This document shows, in pieces, positions 18,181-26,723 of a DNA stretch of 27,719 nt. How positions within the stretch are numbered: position 1 is the stretch's first letter; each line of letters opens with the position of its first letter. Source of the DNA: JABCPE02 sp963516675 (lineage in GTDB: Bacteria > Bacteroidota > Bacteroidia > Flavobacteriales > Weeksellaceae). The notes under the pieces are model-generated. The model was not told the DNA's origin. It did not search any database and worked only from the letters and a program-made list of their open reading frames with translations. The stretch is taken from NCBI GenBank assembly GCA_963516675.1, contig CAUQBH010000017.1, positions 1 through 27,719 of the forward strand. Reading direction: 5' to 3'. The translations under genes were made by a program, and so were the position numbers.

Positions 18181-18217
18181 ATATTTAAAATTGGTTTTCT
18201 ACTTAATTTTTATATAT

Positions 18218-18249
18218 AAAAATAGAGAGACAATTATCCTTATCTCTCT
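18218..18249 (-). terminator. Hairpin between the response regulator gene and tkt
   Basis: AGAGAGA (18224-18230) and TCTCTCT (18243-18249) form a 7-bp stem with a 12-nt loop; read on the minus strand it is followed by ATTTTTATATA. It probably ends the kinase-regulator transcript. It lies only about 40 bp upstream of the tkt ATG, so it could also act as an attenuator. The rest of the 18181-18413 gap shows no gene or clear promoter. Confidence 0.55.
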
Positions 18250-18413
18250 TATTATTTCAGCCCAAAAAACAACTCCACAACATACTTGCCAAGACCATCT
18301 CTTTTTATTGGGTACAAAAAACTCATTTTTTATTTAAAAATTACTCGGGTAAAGGTAAGAAATAAATCAAATACAACCAAATTTTGTAATCATCCTTTTT
18401 CTATTTATTCTTT

Positions 18414-19040
18414 TTAACTTAAAAAATTAAGGTCTTTTGCCTTTTGAACAAGGCTGATAGTTTTATTCACCCCAAATTTAGCCATTAGATTTTTCCTGTG
18501 GCTGTCTACAGTTTGTGAACTTATAAACATTTTTTCCGCTATCTGAGGAGAAGACAACCCTTGTGATATATACTCTAAAACTTCTTTTTCTCTCTTTGTA
18601 ATGGGCGGCACCTCTACCTGCATGACTTCCGCCATGGATACTAATACCTTTTGAGCATCTTCTCCAAAATATATTCCTCCCCTATAGACCTCTTTTATTG
18701 CTTTTTCCAATTCTCCAATGGAAGTACTTTTAATAAGATAACCTGACGCTTTATTCCCCAACATCCTGACAATGAAGCTTCTTTCATCATGATTACTAAG
18801 AGCTATTACTTTAATATGCGGATACATTTTTTTCACTTCTGCACAAATATCCACCCCATTCCCGTCTGGAAGACTAATATCTAGTATAAGAACATCAGTT
18901 TCATTTTCTTCCAATACTTGCCATAATTCAGCTGCAGAAGTAGCTGTAGCTACTATTTGCATTTCATCTCTATTTTCTATAAAGCTCTTCAAGCCTTCTG
19001 TTATCAAAGGATGATCATCACAAATTATTATTTTTATCAT
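18414..19040 (-). CDS. NarL/FixJ-family response regulator
   Basis: The 208-residue protein has an N-terminal receiver domain (1-120) with acidic pair D8/D9, phospho-acceptor D54 in ILDISLPDGNG and conserved K104, followed by a LuxR-type helix-turn-helix at about 145-205 (TKREKEVLEYISQGLSSPQIAEKMFISSQTVDSHRKNLMAKFG). It is a transcriptional regulator activated by phosphorylation. The kinase gene ends 13 bp upstream on the same strand and should be its partner. Target genes are not known; the divergent outer-membrane protein gene beyond the kinase is a candidate by position only. Confidence 0.95.
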   Translation of the reverse strand: MIKIIICDDHPLITEGLKSFIENRDEMQIVATATSAAELWQVLEENETDVLILDISLPDGNGVDICAEVKKMYPHIKVIALSNHDERSFIVRMLGNKASGYLIKSTSIGELEKAIKEVYRGGIYFGEDAQKVLVSMAEVMQVEVPPITKREKEVLEYISQGLSSPQIAEKMFISSQTVDSHRKNLMAKFGVNKTISLVQKAKDLNFLS

Positions 19041-19053
19041 CTTTTAAGTTTTT

Positions 19054-20958
19054 TTATTCTATTTTAGCTTCTATACTCATCACAGTACCTTTACCCAACG
19101 AAGATTCTATTTTAAGAGTACCATCAAGGGCATTTACGCGTCGTTCTATATTATGTAATCCTAAATTTCTCTGTACATTTTGCACATCAAAGCCTTTTCC
19201 ATTGTCTTCTATGTCTATGAGTAACAAATTTTCTTCAAAAGTGCACTGTACTAGAATTTGTGTTGCTCCAGAGTGCTTTATGGCATTATTTATTCCCTCT
19301 TGAACAATACGATAGATATGCAGCTGATGTTTTTCTTTTATTTGATTGAGATTTTTAGTATAACAGGATATTTTTAAATAATCTGTCTGTATATTTTGGC
19401 AAAAATCTCGTAATGCTTCTTCCAAACCAAACTTATGAAGTGTTTCGGAAGTTAGATTTCTAAGGGTATTTCTAAGTTCTGTTATACATTTATCCAATTG
19501 AGCAATAGGTTTTTCAAGCATATAATATCCCTCACTTTCCATCATATTTTCTAAGTTTATCTTTATTCCTGTCATTCTTCCCCCTATGCCATCATGCAGT
19601 TCCTTAGCTATTCGCTCTCGTTCTTTATTTTCCCCGTAGATAAGAGCTTTGTTAATATCTATTTTTCTTTCTTGTTCTAAACTAACAAGTTTATGTTTGT
19701 TTTTCCTTTTTCTTTCATAAAGCGCATAACTCATTAATACTCCTACACTTATAAATAAAAACAAACTAATCCAAAAGATTATTCGTTCTTGTTTGTTTCT
19801 TTCCTCCAAATGTTGTATTTCTTTCTGCTGTTCTTTATTTTTATACTGAGCTTCCAAATCCAAAATTTGTATTTTTTCATTTTCAGTCTGTATGGTATCA
19901 TTTAAAAATTTAAACTGCTCTAGATAACTATAAGCATCTTTATAATTGCCCATTATTTTTTGTAATTCAGCCATTTCATTAAGAAGTATAAGTCTGTTTT
20001 TTTTACTTCCCATTTTCTTATCCAAAAGTTCAGAGAGTATTTTCTGCGCTTCTAAATATTGAGAAGAGTTTTTTAAATAATTATACTTCTCATAACTCAG
20101 GGATAAAAAATCATAATCCAAATTCATTTCCTTTGCTAAGTCTATCCCTTTTTGAATAGCATTCAAAGCTTTACTCTGCTTACCTATTCTATTATAATAT
20201 TTAGATTTCAACTGATAAAGAAACACATTATACTGAGAATGAGGTAGTTGCTCTAATGCTTTTTCGGCTTTTAAAATATTGTCCTCTACTAAGGCTAATT
20301 CTCCTATTTCCAAATATACCATTGCAAGATTTAGATATGCCCAAACTATTCCCTCACCTCTTTTTGAGTTTTTTTCTAAAATATCAACTGCTTTTTTTAT
20401 ATAGTCTATTGATTTATCATATTCTTTTGAATTATTAAAAATCATCCCCATATCTACATAATATCCCGCCAAAAGTTCCTTGTTCTTTGACTTTTCAGCA
20501 AGAGGAATACATTTTTTCAGCGTAATGTCTAGAAACTCCATATTGTTTCCCTTCATCTGTTCCAATGCGCCGTAATTATGCCACAGTTTCGCTCTGTAAT
20601 AAAAAGCCTCTTCGGAGGAGAATGTTTTCAAGAAATTTTCGGCTTTCATGTAGAGTTCTTGGCTTTTACTAATGTTTTTATCATAATAAATTCCCGCTTT
20701 ATAGAAGGCATGAAGCCCCTTTAGGAAATTATCTCCTCCTATCAACTGTTCTGCTTCTCTAAGTTTTGAAAAAGCTACTGCTGTATCTCTATATGACCAG
20801 TAATCAGAAATTTCCATCAAGATGCGAACTTTTTTCTTTGAATTTTTCGCATTCAGATATTCATTGTTTAGGCTGTCAATGTATTTTTCAGAAGAACTAT
20901 TCTGCGAAAAAACAATGATTGAAAAAAAGATGAAAAATATACACTTACTCCGTATCAT
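19054..20958 (-). CDS. TPR-containing sensor histidine kinase (HisKA_3 type)
   Basis: The 634-residue protein starts with a signal peptide (about 1-18) and a sensor region of TPR-like helical repeats (about 40-350), then a coiled coil and one transmembrane helix (about 393-412). The kinase follows: H455 in RIAKELHDGIGGRM, N557/N558 in the N box (IVQEGINNAIKHSG), DNGKGF at 585-590, LGLHNIERRV at about 599-608, and a final GKGT. This is the NarX/DegS-like class that pairs with LuxR-type regulators, here encoded 13 bp downstream. The TPR-TM-HisKA_3 layout is common in Flavobacteriia. The signal sensed is unknown. Confidence 0.94.
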   Translation of the reverse strand: MIRSKCIFFIFFSIIVFSQNSSSEKYIDSLNNEYLNAKNSKKKVRILMEISDYWSYRDTAVAFSKLREAEQLIGGDNFLKGLHAFYKAGIYYDKNISKSQELYMKAENFLKTFSSEEAFYYRAKLWHNYGALEQMKGNNMEFLDITLKKCIPLAEKSKNKELLAGYYVDMGMIFNNSKEYDKSIDYIKKAVDILEKNSKRGEGIVWAYLNLAMVYLEIGELALVEDNILKAEKALEQLPHSQYNVFLYQLKSKYYNRIGKQSKALNAIQKGIDLAKEMNLDYDFLSLSYEKYNYLKNSSQYLEAQKILSELLDKKMGSKKNRLILLNEMAELQKIMGNYKDAYSYLEQFKFLNDTIQTENEKIQILDLEAQYKNKEQQKEIQHLEERNKQERIIFWISLFLFISVGVLMSYALYERKRKNKHKLVSLEQERKIDINKALIYGENKERERIAKELHDGIGGRMTGIKINLENMMESEGYYMLEKPIAQLDKCITELRNTLRNLTSETLHKFGLEEALRDFCQNIQTDYLKISCYTKNLNQIKEKHQLHIYRIVQEGINNAIKHSGATQILVQCTFEENLLLIDIEDNGKGFDVQNVQRNLGLHNIERRVNALDGTLKIESSLGKGTVMSIEAKIE

Positions 20959-21023
20959 TTATTTAAACTATATGATTGTAAAATTAGTAAAATTATTACT
21001 CCAAGCATTATTCAAAAAACAAA

Positions 21024-21041
21024 ATCCCTAAAAACAGGGAT
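21024..21041. other. Small orphan hairpin in the divergent intergenic region
   Basis: ATCCCT (21024-21029) and AGGGAT (21036-21041) pair with a 6-nt loop, flanked by A/T runs on both sides. No gene ends here, as it lies between the divergent kinase and outer-membrane protein genes. It could be a remnant terminator or a regulator binding site. Confidence 0.35.
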
Positions 21042-21073
21042 AAAATTTTATAAAAATACACGCTTTTGGGGGA

Positions 21074-21104
21074 TTGTGTAACTAGTTTATTCACAATACC
21101 TTTG
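21074..21104 (+). promoter_or_regulatory. Sigma-ABfr-type promoter upstream of the leader RNA/OMP gene
   Basis: TTG at 21074-21076 and TACCTTTG at 21097-21104 are separated by exactly 20 bp, matching the Bacteroidota TTG-N19-21-TAnnTTTG pattern. It is the best full promoter match found in the window. Transcription should start near 21110-21112. Confidence 0.7.
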
Positions 21105-21109
21105 AATTG

Positions 21110-21185
21110 CTAAAATCATTTTCAAAATCACTAATGTGATTTACAGGCAATCTTTATATTGTTCTGTATAAAATTGCCTGTTTTT
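21110..21185 (+). ncRNA. Structured short leader RNA or attenuator
   Basis: From the predicted start near 21110 the transcript would hold hairpin 1, AAATCAC-TAAT-GTGATTT (21125-21142), directly followed by hairpin 2. Hairpin 2 has 9 bp, ACAGGCAAT/ATTGCCTGT (21143-21151 and 21173-21181), one bulged C, and a further 6 bp, TTTATA/TATAAA (21153-21158 and 21167-21172), around an 8-nt loop. It ends in a T-run at 21181-21185. That makes a roughly 75-nt unit ending in an intrinsic terminator before the beta-barrel gene. It could be an independent small RNA or a transcription-attenuation leader. No known riboswitch class was recognised. Confidence 0.6.
21143..21185 (+). terminator. Strong intrinsic terminator in the OMP leader
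   Basis: A 15-bp stem with a single bulged C (position 21152) and loop TTGTTCTG is followed by TTTTT. It lies 28 bp before the ATG of the downstream gene, not after any coding region, so it must end a non-coding transcript or attenuate the gene. Confidence 0.8.
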
Positions 21186-21212
21186 AAAAAGACAACTTTT
21201 AATTTTTACCAT

Positions 21213-21911
21213 ATGAAAAAAATAATTATCGCTGTTTTATGTCTATCTATGGGATGGACAGCAGCACAAAAGAAAAAAGCAGTAGCTAGTAACAAATCCA
21301 ATAGAGTAAGCAGCCCCAAAAAAAGCTATTCTAAAAATCAGCCGCTCACTTTCGGTATAAAAGCTGGTGGAGGACTCAACAAAATATCACTTAAAGACGA
21401 AATTTATCGAAATCTGAAAAGCAAGATAGGATTCTATGGCGGACTTTTCGTAAATTATTCTATCAGTGAGCAAATAGCTGTCCAGTTAGACGCTCTCTAT
21501 CAGCATTTTGGAACAAAAATAAACTATAAAGAAGATACCAATGTAAAGGGATACTGGACTCTCAGCCACATTAATATTCCTGTTACATTTCAATTTAAAT
21601 TTATTCCTCAGGTGTATATAGAAACAGGTCCAGAGGTGAATATTCCTATAAAATCAGAGCAGGTCAACACCGATAAAGCTGGACGCAACAATATGCCAGA
21701 CAAAACAAGTTTTAAGGAGTATACCAAAGGCGCTTTCTTTGGATGGAATTTTGGAGGAGGATATTTCATCACAGAGAAATTTAGTGTTAATCTGAGATAC
21801 AGCATGGGAATAACTTCTCCTTACAATCAAAAAGAAGATCATAATGGCAAAAAAGATAGAGCTAAATTCCGTACAGGAAATCTCCAATTAGGGCTCTCCT
21901 ACCATTTCTAA
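21213..21911 (+). CDS. Outer-membrane beta-barrel protein (porin/PorT-like family)
   Basis: Translation most likely starts at the ATG at 21213, giving 232 residues that begin with a Sec signal peptide MKKIIIAVLCLSMGWTAAQ. An upstream in-frame ATG at 21159 lies inside the terminator hairpin and would hide the signal. After a basic Lys/Ser-rich linker (about 20-45), the rest resembles the Bacteroidota outer-membrane beta-barrel (OMP_b-brl_2/PorT-like) pattern: FGIKAGGGLNKIS, GFYGGLFVNYSI, AVQLDALYQHFG, INIPVTFQFKF, YIETGPEVNIP, FGWNFGGGYFI and a final aromatic strand, LQLGLSYHF. The function is unknown. It follows a structured leader and is divergent from the two-component genes. Confidence 0.85.
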   Translation: MKKIIIAVLCLSMGWTAAQKKKAVASNKSNRVSSPKKSYSKNQPLTFGIKAGGGLNKISLKDEIYRNLKSKIGFYGGLFVNYSISEQIAVQLDALYQHFGTKINYKEDTNVKGYWTLSHINIPVTFQFKFIPQVYIETGPEVNIPIKSEQVNTDKAGRNNMPDKTSFKEYTKGAFFGWNFGGGYFITEKFSVNLRYSMGITSPYNQKEDHNGKKDRAKFRTGNLQLGLSYHF

Positions 21912-21945
21912 TTATAAATTTGTTTTTTTAAAAAATTTCTAAACT

Positions 21946-21983
21946 AAAATACCATCCTCCCAAATTTGGGAGGATGGTATTTT
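21946..21983. terminator. 38-bp perfect palindrome, bidirectional terminator
   Basis: The left arm 21946-21964 and right arm 21965-21983 are perfect reverse complements (19 + 19 bp, centre AAATTT), containing CCATCCTCCC/GGGAGGATGG and ending in four A and four T. It separates the convergent beta-barrel gene and the uncharacterised minus-strand gene and can stop transcription from both sides. It also marks the visible shift from core genes to the AT-richer accessory region. Confidence 0.88.
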
Positions 21984-21994
21984 CTATAAAAAAA

Positions 21995-23119
21995 CTATTT
22001 ATTTCTTATACTTTTTAAAGTTTTGATAAAAAATGTCTGCAAAATTCGCATGGAATGAAAGTAAAGAAAATTAAGTAACATTCTAAATTTTGAATATCGT
22101 AATATACTGATTGATGTTTCTATATTCTTAATAATATCTTCTTTCATTTTTTGAAAAACATTGAAACTTGGTTTATCTTTTTTTAAACCTAATGTACCCA
22201 TCATAAAAATACAATGATTTACAAAATCTTTATATTTATTTTCAGGTAACTGAGAAAGTTTAACATTTTTTTCATTTATAGACCTTCCTGCATAATATAA
22301 AACTTCTATCATTTTTTTATCATCTGGTGATAAAAATGATAATTCTTTCGCACTAGGATTTTCATTAACTAATTCTTCATAATTTATCTTTGTTATATCT
22401 ATAGTTTCAAACTGTTTCTTTTCAGGATTTTTTACACACTGGCGTATGATTTTAATATATTTTTTGATATTTTTTTTAGACGAACTATATTTTTTCAAAA
22501 AATCATCATATTCTTCTTTTGTTGCTTGATACGAAACCTGATTATCAATATCATCATCTATAGTTTTTATTAATTCATAAAAATCCAACATACATTCGTG
22601 GAAATTATGAAAATCCAATCTAAGCACTTCTTTATTGCTTGACTCTAATTTTTTAGTTATTGGATAACGCATCCTCATAGAATTCTTATCAAATTCATCC
22701 ATTTCTTTTATATAGCCTTCTATATCTTCAATTTGCACACTTGAACCTACTTTCTCAACATTTTCTTCAAGGATAGGGTTTAAATATTCCCATATTTTAA
22801 GCAAATTATGATTTGCATTAAGAAATTCTTTTAAGCCATCCTCATCTTTTCCAGAATATTTTATATATAATTTTTTTAAGCATATTTCCATACAATGACG
22901 ATGATTGAAACAAAGAGCATATATAAGGGTATCCATATCTTTATTACTTCCCTTTTTCATCTCTTCATAAATCAATTTTGTTGTTTTCTTATATCCTTCT
23001 ATATAAGAAGAAAAAGCAAGAACCAAGGCTTTTTCTCCTTCCCCTCCAAAATAACTAAATTGTATATTAGTATCTATAAGTTCTTTTTCTAAATATTTAA
23101 ACAATTTCTTATTACTCAT
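21995..23119 (-). CDS. Uncharacterised helical protein in a defence-like region
   Basis: I do not recognise a characterised family. The 374 residues are mostly charged and helical, Lys/Glu/Ile-rich, with no signal peptide. Features that look conserved are NHRHCMEICLKKLY at 72-85, NHNLLKIW at 103-110, and DKNSMRMRYP at 144-153, followed by LDFHNFHECMLDFYELI. This RH..E..LK / H.L..LW / D..S...RYP pattern recalls uncharacterised proteins often near mobile or defence genes. The helical layout resembles HEPN proteins, but a canonical R-x4-6-H RNase motif is not visible. The last 35 residues are hydrophobic-basic. It is transcribed apart from the helicase, since a terminator lies between them. Confidence 0.7.
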   Translation of the reverse strand: MSNKKLFKYLEKELIDTNIQFSYFGGEGEKALVLAFSSYIEGYKKTTKLIYEEMKKGSNKDMDTLIYALCFNHRHCMEICLKKLYIKYSGKDEDGLKEFLNANHNLLKIWEYLNPILEENVEKVGSSVQIEDIEGYIKEMDEFDKNSMRMRYPITKKLESSNKEVLRLDFHNFHECMLDFYELIKTIDDDIDNQVSYQATKEEYDDFLKKYSSSKKNIKKYIKIIRQCVKNPEKKQFETIDITKINYEELVNENPSAKELSFLSPDDKKMIEVLYYAGRSINEKNVKLSQLPENKYKDFVNHCIFMMGTLGLKKDKPSFNVFQKMKEDIIKNIETSISILRYSKFRMLLNFLYFHSMRILQTFFIKTLKSIRNK

Positions 23120-23146
23120 AAAAATTCAATTTCCATCAGTTAAAAA

Positions 23147-23172
23147 TCCCTACCCAATTTCTTGGATAGGGA
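23147..23172 (-). terminator. Terminator downstream of the PLD-helicase gene
   Basis: TCCCTACCCAA (23147-23157) and TTGGATAGGGA (23162-23172) pair over 10 of 11 positions with a TTTC loop; the minus strand continues with a five-T run. It is about 145 bp past the helicase stop and 28 bp before the next gene. The rest of the 23120-23316 gap is AT-rich and shows no gene or clear promoter box. Confidence 0.8.
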
Positions 23173-23316
23173 CTATATAATTAAATCTTATTTCACTTCT
23201 TTGAAAATAACTACTACTGAAAATCAATATCTTATATCTCTATGGTACAAAAATGAGGATAATTTAGACTATTTTCTTTTAATAATATCTAATCAAAAAA
23301 TATTCTATCCTGCATC

Positions 23317-26300
23317 TTAGGAATCATAATTTTGATTTTCTATAGCAATGATAATTTCATTTTCAGCATCACCTACTCTTTCCAAAAGTTTTTCTAAATA
23401 ATTATCGCCCAAAAGTTTTCTTACCCAGTCTATTTCCTCGTCAAAGGCTTTTATTTCTGCTTCTTTTGATTTTGCTGATAATTTTTTACGAGCAAAACGC
23501 CCCAAGGTTCTATCTGGAAGAGAATAATATTTCTTAATATCTTCTACTAATTTTTGAGCAAATTTTCTATTAACTTCATTCACAAAATCAGATGACATAC
23601 CAATGTAAGTTTGCAAATTAGTTAAAGCTTTATTTTCTAAAGATTCTGCTGTTGTCTTATTCCTAAATTTTGGTTTATAATGTTTTACTGCTTCATAATT
23701 CGCCCAAAAAAATGGTGATAATTTTTTCTTTTCCTCATCAAAATCACATTGAATATTTATCACTAATTTTTCAAATGGAATTTCTAATATTTCTTCATCT
23801 TCAAAAACTTGAGCAAATATACCAAGTCCTTTCTTTTTCAATAAGTTAAGTTGATATTTTTCGTAAAATTTTGCTGTTTTTATTCGGTTAGGATACTCCA
23901 ATATTCTTTGAATAAGATCTGGATATTTTTCTTTAATTTCCTGATATATATTTCTAATTTCGGTTTCAAAATTAAGCTCCTCACTCTCAAAATTGGTATT
24001 CACCTTGGAATATAAAGATGATGCTGTTGGCTCTTCGTCAATTTCAAAGATTTTAGAATCCTCTCCTAACGAACTATGTATTAAATACATTTTCTGTTGA
24101 GCAATTTCTCTAGATTTCACAATATCTGCGCCTATCTCTGATGGGAAAAAGTTATAAATAGACAATTCATCAAATACTTTTTGCCCCATTCTATTGATAC
24201 GCCCCACACGCTGGATTACCCTTGTAGGGTTCCATGGAATATCATAATTAATAATCGTTCCCGCTCGGTTCAGATTATATCCTTCTGATAATCTATCACT
24301 CGTAAGCAGGATATCAAAATGATTAGTTTGTACTGCTTTATATTGAGCATTAAAATCTCGATTCAAATCTCTTTCAAAATTTGCTGTTATCTTGCCATCA
24401 CCAACCAAAACTCTATTGTGAAATTTTTGTTTAAAAAAATCTTTTAAATGCAAAATAGTATCTACATACTCCGAGAAAACAATGATTTTTTTATTGGGTT
24501 CTAACTTCCTTAACTGCTGTATCTCCTCTACAATACGCTCTCGTTTAGGGTCATTTTCTACCAAATTAAATTTTTTTATTTTCTCTAAAAGCTCCTCGAA
24601 TACTTTTGTATCATTTTTAATATCAGATAAAAACTCTTCACTTAATTCAAATTTCTTAATTTCATAAACCTTGTTATTCTTCGGAGTTTTTTTATCCAAA
24701 GCAGCTTTTTCATATCGCTCTAAAAGTTCGTCTATCGCTTCCTCAGTAAAATCTTCATTCATCATTTTTTCGATAAGATTTCTATCCATAATGAATTTTC
24801 CACCTGTTTTTTCAATGAAATCCCTAACCACTTTATGCACCTGTAAAAAACGCCCAACTGATTTATCAAACGCCCCAAATGAACTTTCAAATCGCTTTAC
24901 CAAAAGCCTTCGCATAAAATCATACAAGTTTTTTTGCTGGTTAAACACTCGGTTCCCCTCCATATCTAGCTTTTCTTCATCTTCGATGCGTTTTTCATAC
25001 ATAAACGGCTGATAAATAGCTCCTTTAAAACGCCCTTTTTCTCCAAAATAATGACTAATAACCTCGTTATAAAACTGTGACTGTTCAGATGTAAAATAAT
25101 AAAAAATTTCCTGTGGATCTTTCACTTTAGATAGTTCTCCCACTTCTTTGGAATAAATTTTATCTTCTTTTAAATCTAAACGATTACGACGAATAGTAAC
25201 ACCTCGTAATATATTTTTCATTTTATCTGCTAATTCTCGGCTTCTTTTTTTCACTAGACCAATATTTACAGGGAGTTCTGCCGAAATCAATGATTGATAT
25301 AATTTTTCTGCTTTTGATTTTTTCTGAATATCTTTGGAATTATGATTTTTCATAATCTCACTAATCCATTTATATTCATAATTATACGCTGAGAATTGTT
25401 GTTTCAAATCATCATTCAAAGTAAGGGAAGATTTCCCTGGAACGATAAACAAATTCAAAAGTGAATAAATATCCGCAGGGGAATTATTAAATGGTGTAGC
25501 TGTAAGTAAAACCACTTTTCGATCCTTACAAATTGCTGAAAGCAACTCATAATCTGCTGTATCTTGATTTCTAAAATAATGTGCTTCATCTACTACGATA
25601 ACATCGATGTTAAGCCTGTCAATAGTTTCTGCTATTTTATCTAATTTACCTCGACTTCGCACTTCCCATCCATAAAGCTGAAAATCATGGATATAACCAT
25701 ACCACCCTGTTTTTTCATCAGGATCACCCATTAACCCTGGTGGACAAATAATCATACCACGAACTCCCAAATTCTTACCAATAAGAGAAGCTATTACCGA
25801 TTTACCTAGTCCTACCACATCAGCTATGATTACTCCATTATGCTCGTTAATCATATTTAATGCCTGATTTACTGCATCTAATTGGTACTGAAACTTTTTA
25901 TAACCAATTTCATCTAAAATTCGCTCAGTTTCAGGTTTTAGCATTTTGGTTTGTTGTAAATCCATGTATGTTTTCAAAACAAACACATATGCCTCAAAAG
26001 GCGTAACAGATGCTACCTGTGTTTTATGTTGAATAAGATCTATGAGCATTTGTTTTCGTTCTGGAACTTCTGTAATTTTGACAGAACTTTCCCAAAGTTC
26101 ATCAAAATATGCCTCTGCATCATCAAAACCATAATCACTAATTTCTACATTAAATTCGTTTTGACTAGATAAACCCGATTCAGTTAAATTACTACTTCCT
26201 GTAAGAAAAGTTCCATTTTTATTACTAATATCTTTCAAATGCTCACTATACTTAAATAAATACAATTTAGCATGATTAGGATCCTTAGTTTTTCTAATCT

Positions 26301-26670
26301 GCAATCTATCTTCCAAAAGCATTTTTACAAAAAACTCTACCTGTGTATAATGAACTTCTGTATCCTGTTTTTTATCATTAAGAGCCAAGCCAAAAGACCT
26401 CATTGTTTCTAAAACTATCTCATTTTGAGAAGAATCCTTTTTCACTCCATGTTCTACCAACTCCCCTATTATTTTTTCAGTCTGTAATCCTACCAAAATT
26501 TTCATTTTAATATCAGGAGTGTTTTGTAGTTTTTCATAAATTTCCTCCCACCCTGAAAAGTAAAAGAATCCAACTAAAAATTTTAGTTCATCACTTCCTT
26601 TCAAAATATTTGAAATCCTCTCTTTCATGGATTTACCATCCTTACTATTGGTAATAAAATTACTAGACAT
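23317..26670 (-). CDS. PLD-nuclease / SNF2-type helicase fusion, probable defence ATPase
   Basis: The 1117-residue protein joins an N-terminal phospholipase D-like domain to a superfamily 2 (SNF2/RapA-like) helicase. The PLD part (about 1-200) has H133-x-K135 in HAKLYLF followed by TGSSNLTESGL at 157-167, the single-HKD arrangement of nuclease-type PLD proteins. The helicase has GLGKS (Walker A) at 287-291, DEAH at 361-364, TATPFN at 390-395, a helicase C domain with IIVFSEYVD at about 729-737, and motif VI QRVGRINRMGQK at 820-831. About 280 further residues are helical. Similar PLD and SNF2 proteins occur in DISARM and other restriction-like systems. All core motifs are intact. The invertase gene lies 38 bp upstream. 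Confidence 0.9.
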   Translation of the reverse strand: MSSNFITNSKDGKSMKERISNILKGSDELKFLVGFFYFSGWEEIYEKLQNTPDIKMKILVGLQTEKIIGELVEHGVKKDSSQNEIVLETMRSFGLALNDKKQDTEVHYTQVEFFVKMLLEDRLQIRKTKDPNHAKLYLFKYSEHLKDISNKNGTFLTGSSNLTESGLSSQNEFNVEISDYGFDDAEAYFDELWESSVKITEVPERKQMLIDLIQHKTQVASVTPFEAYVFVLKTYMDLQQTKMLKPETERILDEIGYKKFQYQLDAVNQALNMINEHNGVIIADVVGLGKSVIASLIGKNLGVRGMIICPPGLMGDPDEKTGWYGYIHDFQLYGWEVRSRGKLDKIAETIDRLNIDVIVVDEAHYFRNQDTADYELLSAICKDRKVVLLTATPFNNSPADIYSLLNLFIVPGKSSLTLNDDLKQQFSAYNYEYKWISEIMKNHNSKDIQKKSKAEKLYQSLISAELPVNIGLVKKRSRELADKMKNILRGVTIRRNRLDLKEDKIYSKEVGELSKVKDPQEIFYYFTSEQSQFYNEVISHYFGEKGRFKGAIYQPFMYEKRIEDEEKLDMEGNRVFNQQKNLYDFMRRLLVKRFESSFGAFDKSVGRFLQVHKVVRDFIEKTGGKFIMDRNLIEKMMNEDFTEEAIDELLERYEKAALDKKTPKNNKVYEIKKFELSEEFLSDIKNDTKVFEELLEKIKKFNLVENDPKRERIVEEIQQLRKLEPNKKIIVFSEYVDTILHLKDFFKQKFHNRVLVGDGKITANFERDLNRDFNAQYKAVQTNHFDILLTSDRLSEGYNLNRAGTIINYDIPWNPTRVIQRVGRINRMGQKVFDELSIYNFFPSEIGADIVKSREIAQQKMYLIHSSLGEDSKIFEIDEEPTASSLYSKVNTNFESEELNFETEIRNIYQEIKEKYPDLIQRILEYPNRIKTAKFYEKYQLNLLKKKGLGIFAQVFEDEEILEIPFEKLVINIQCDFDEEKKKLSPFFWANYEAVKHYKPKFRNKTTAESLENKALTNLQTYIGMSSDFVNEVNRKFAQKLVEDIKKYYSLPDRTLGRFARKKLSAKSKEAEIKAFDEEIDWVRKLLGDNYLEKLLERVGDAENEIIIAIENQNYDS

Positions 26671-26681
26671 TTTTTTTGTTT

Positions 26682-26723
26682 TTGATTGATTTTACAAAAA
26701 TATAAAATTTATTGATTGATTTT
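26682..26723. repeat. 12-bp direct repeat flanking the helicase promoter
   Basis: TTGATTGATTTT occurs at 26682-26693 and again at 26712-26723, 30 bp apart, on either side of the predicted -7 box for the helicase gene. The second copy overlaps the 3' end of the invertase gene. The spacing of about three helical turns would suit two operator half-sites for a regulator, but the region is AT-rich and the repeat is short. Confidence 0.4.
26695..26702 (-). promoter_or_regulatory. Putative -7 box for the PLD-helicase gene
   Basis: The minus strand reads TATTTTTG (fits TAnnTTTG) 24 bp before the helicase ATG, inside the 38-bp gap after the invertase gene. A -33 element is not evident. It would allow helicase expression independent of the invertase. 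Confidence 0.4.

Noticed and set aside
21159..21212. Upstream in-frame ATG of the beta-barrel gene
   Set aside because: It lies within the terminator hairpin, and the extra 18 residues precede a clear Sec signal peptide starting at 21213.
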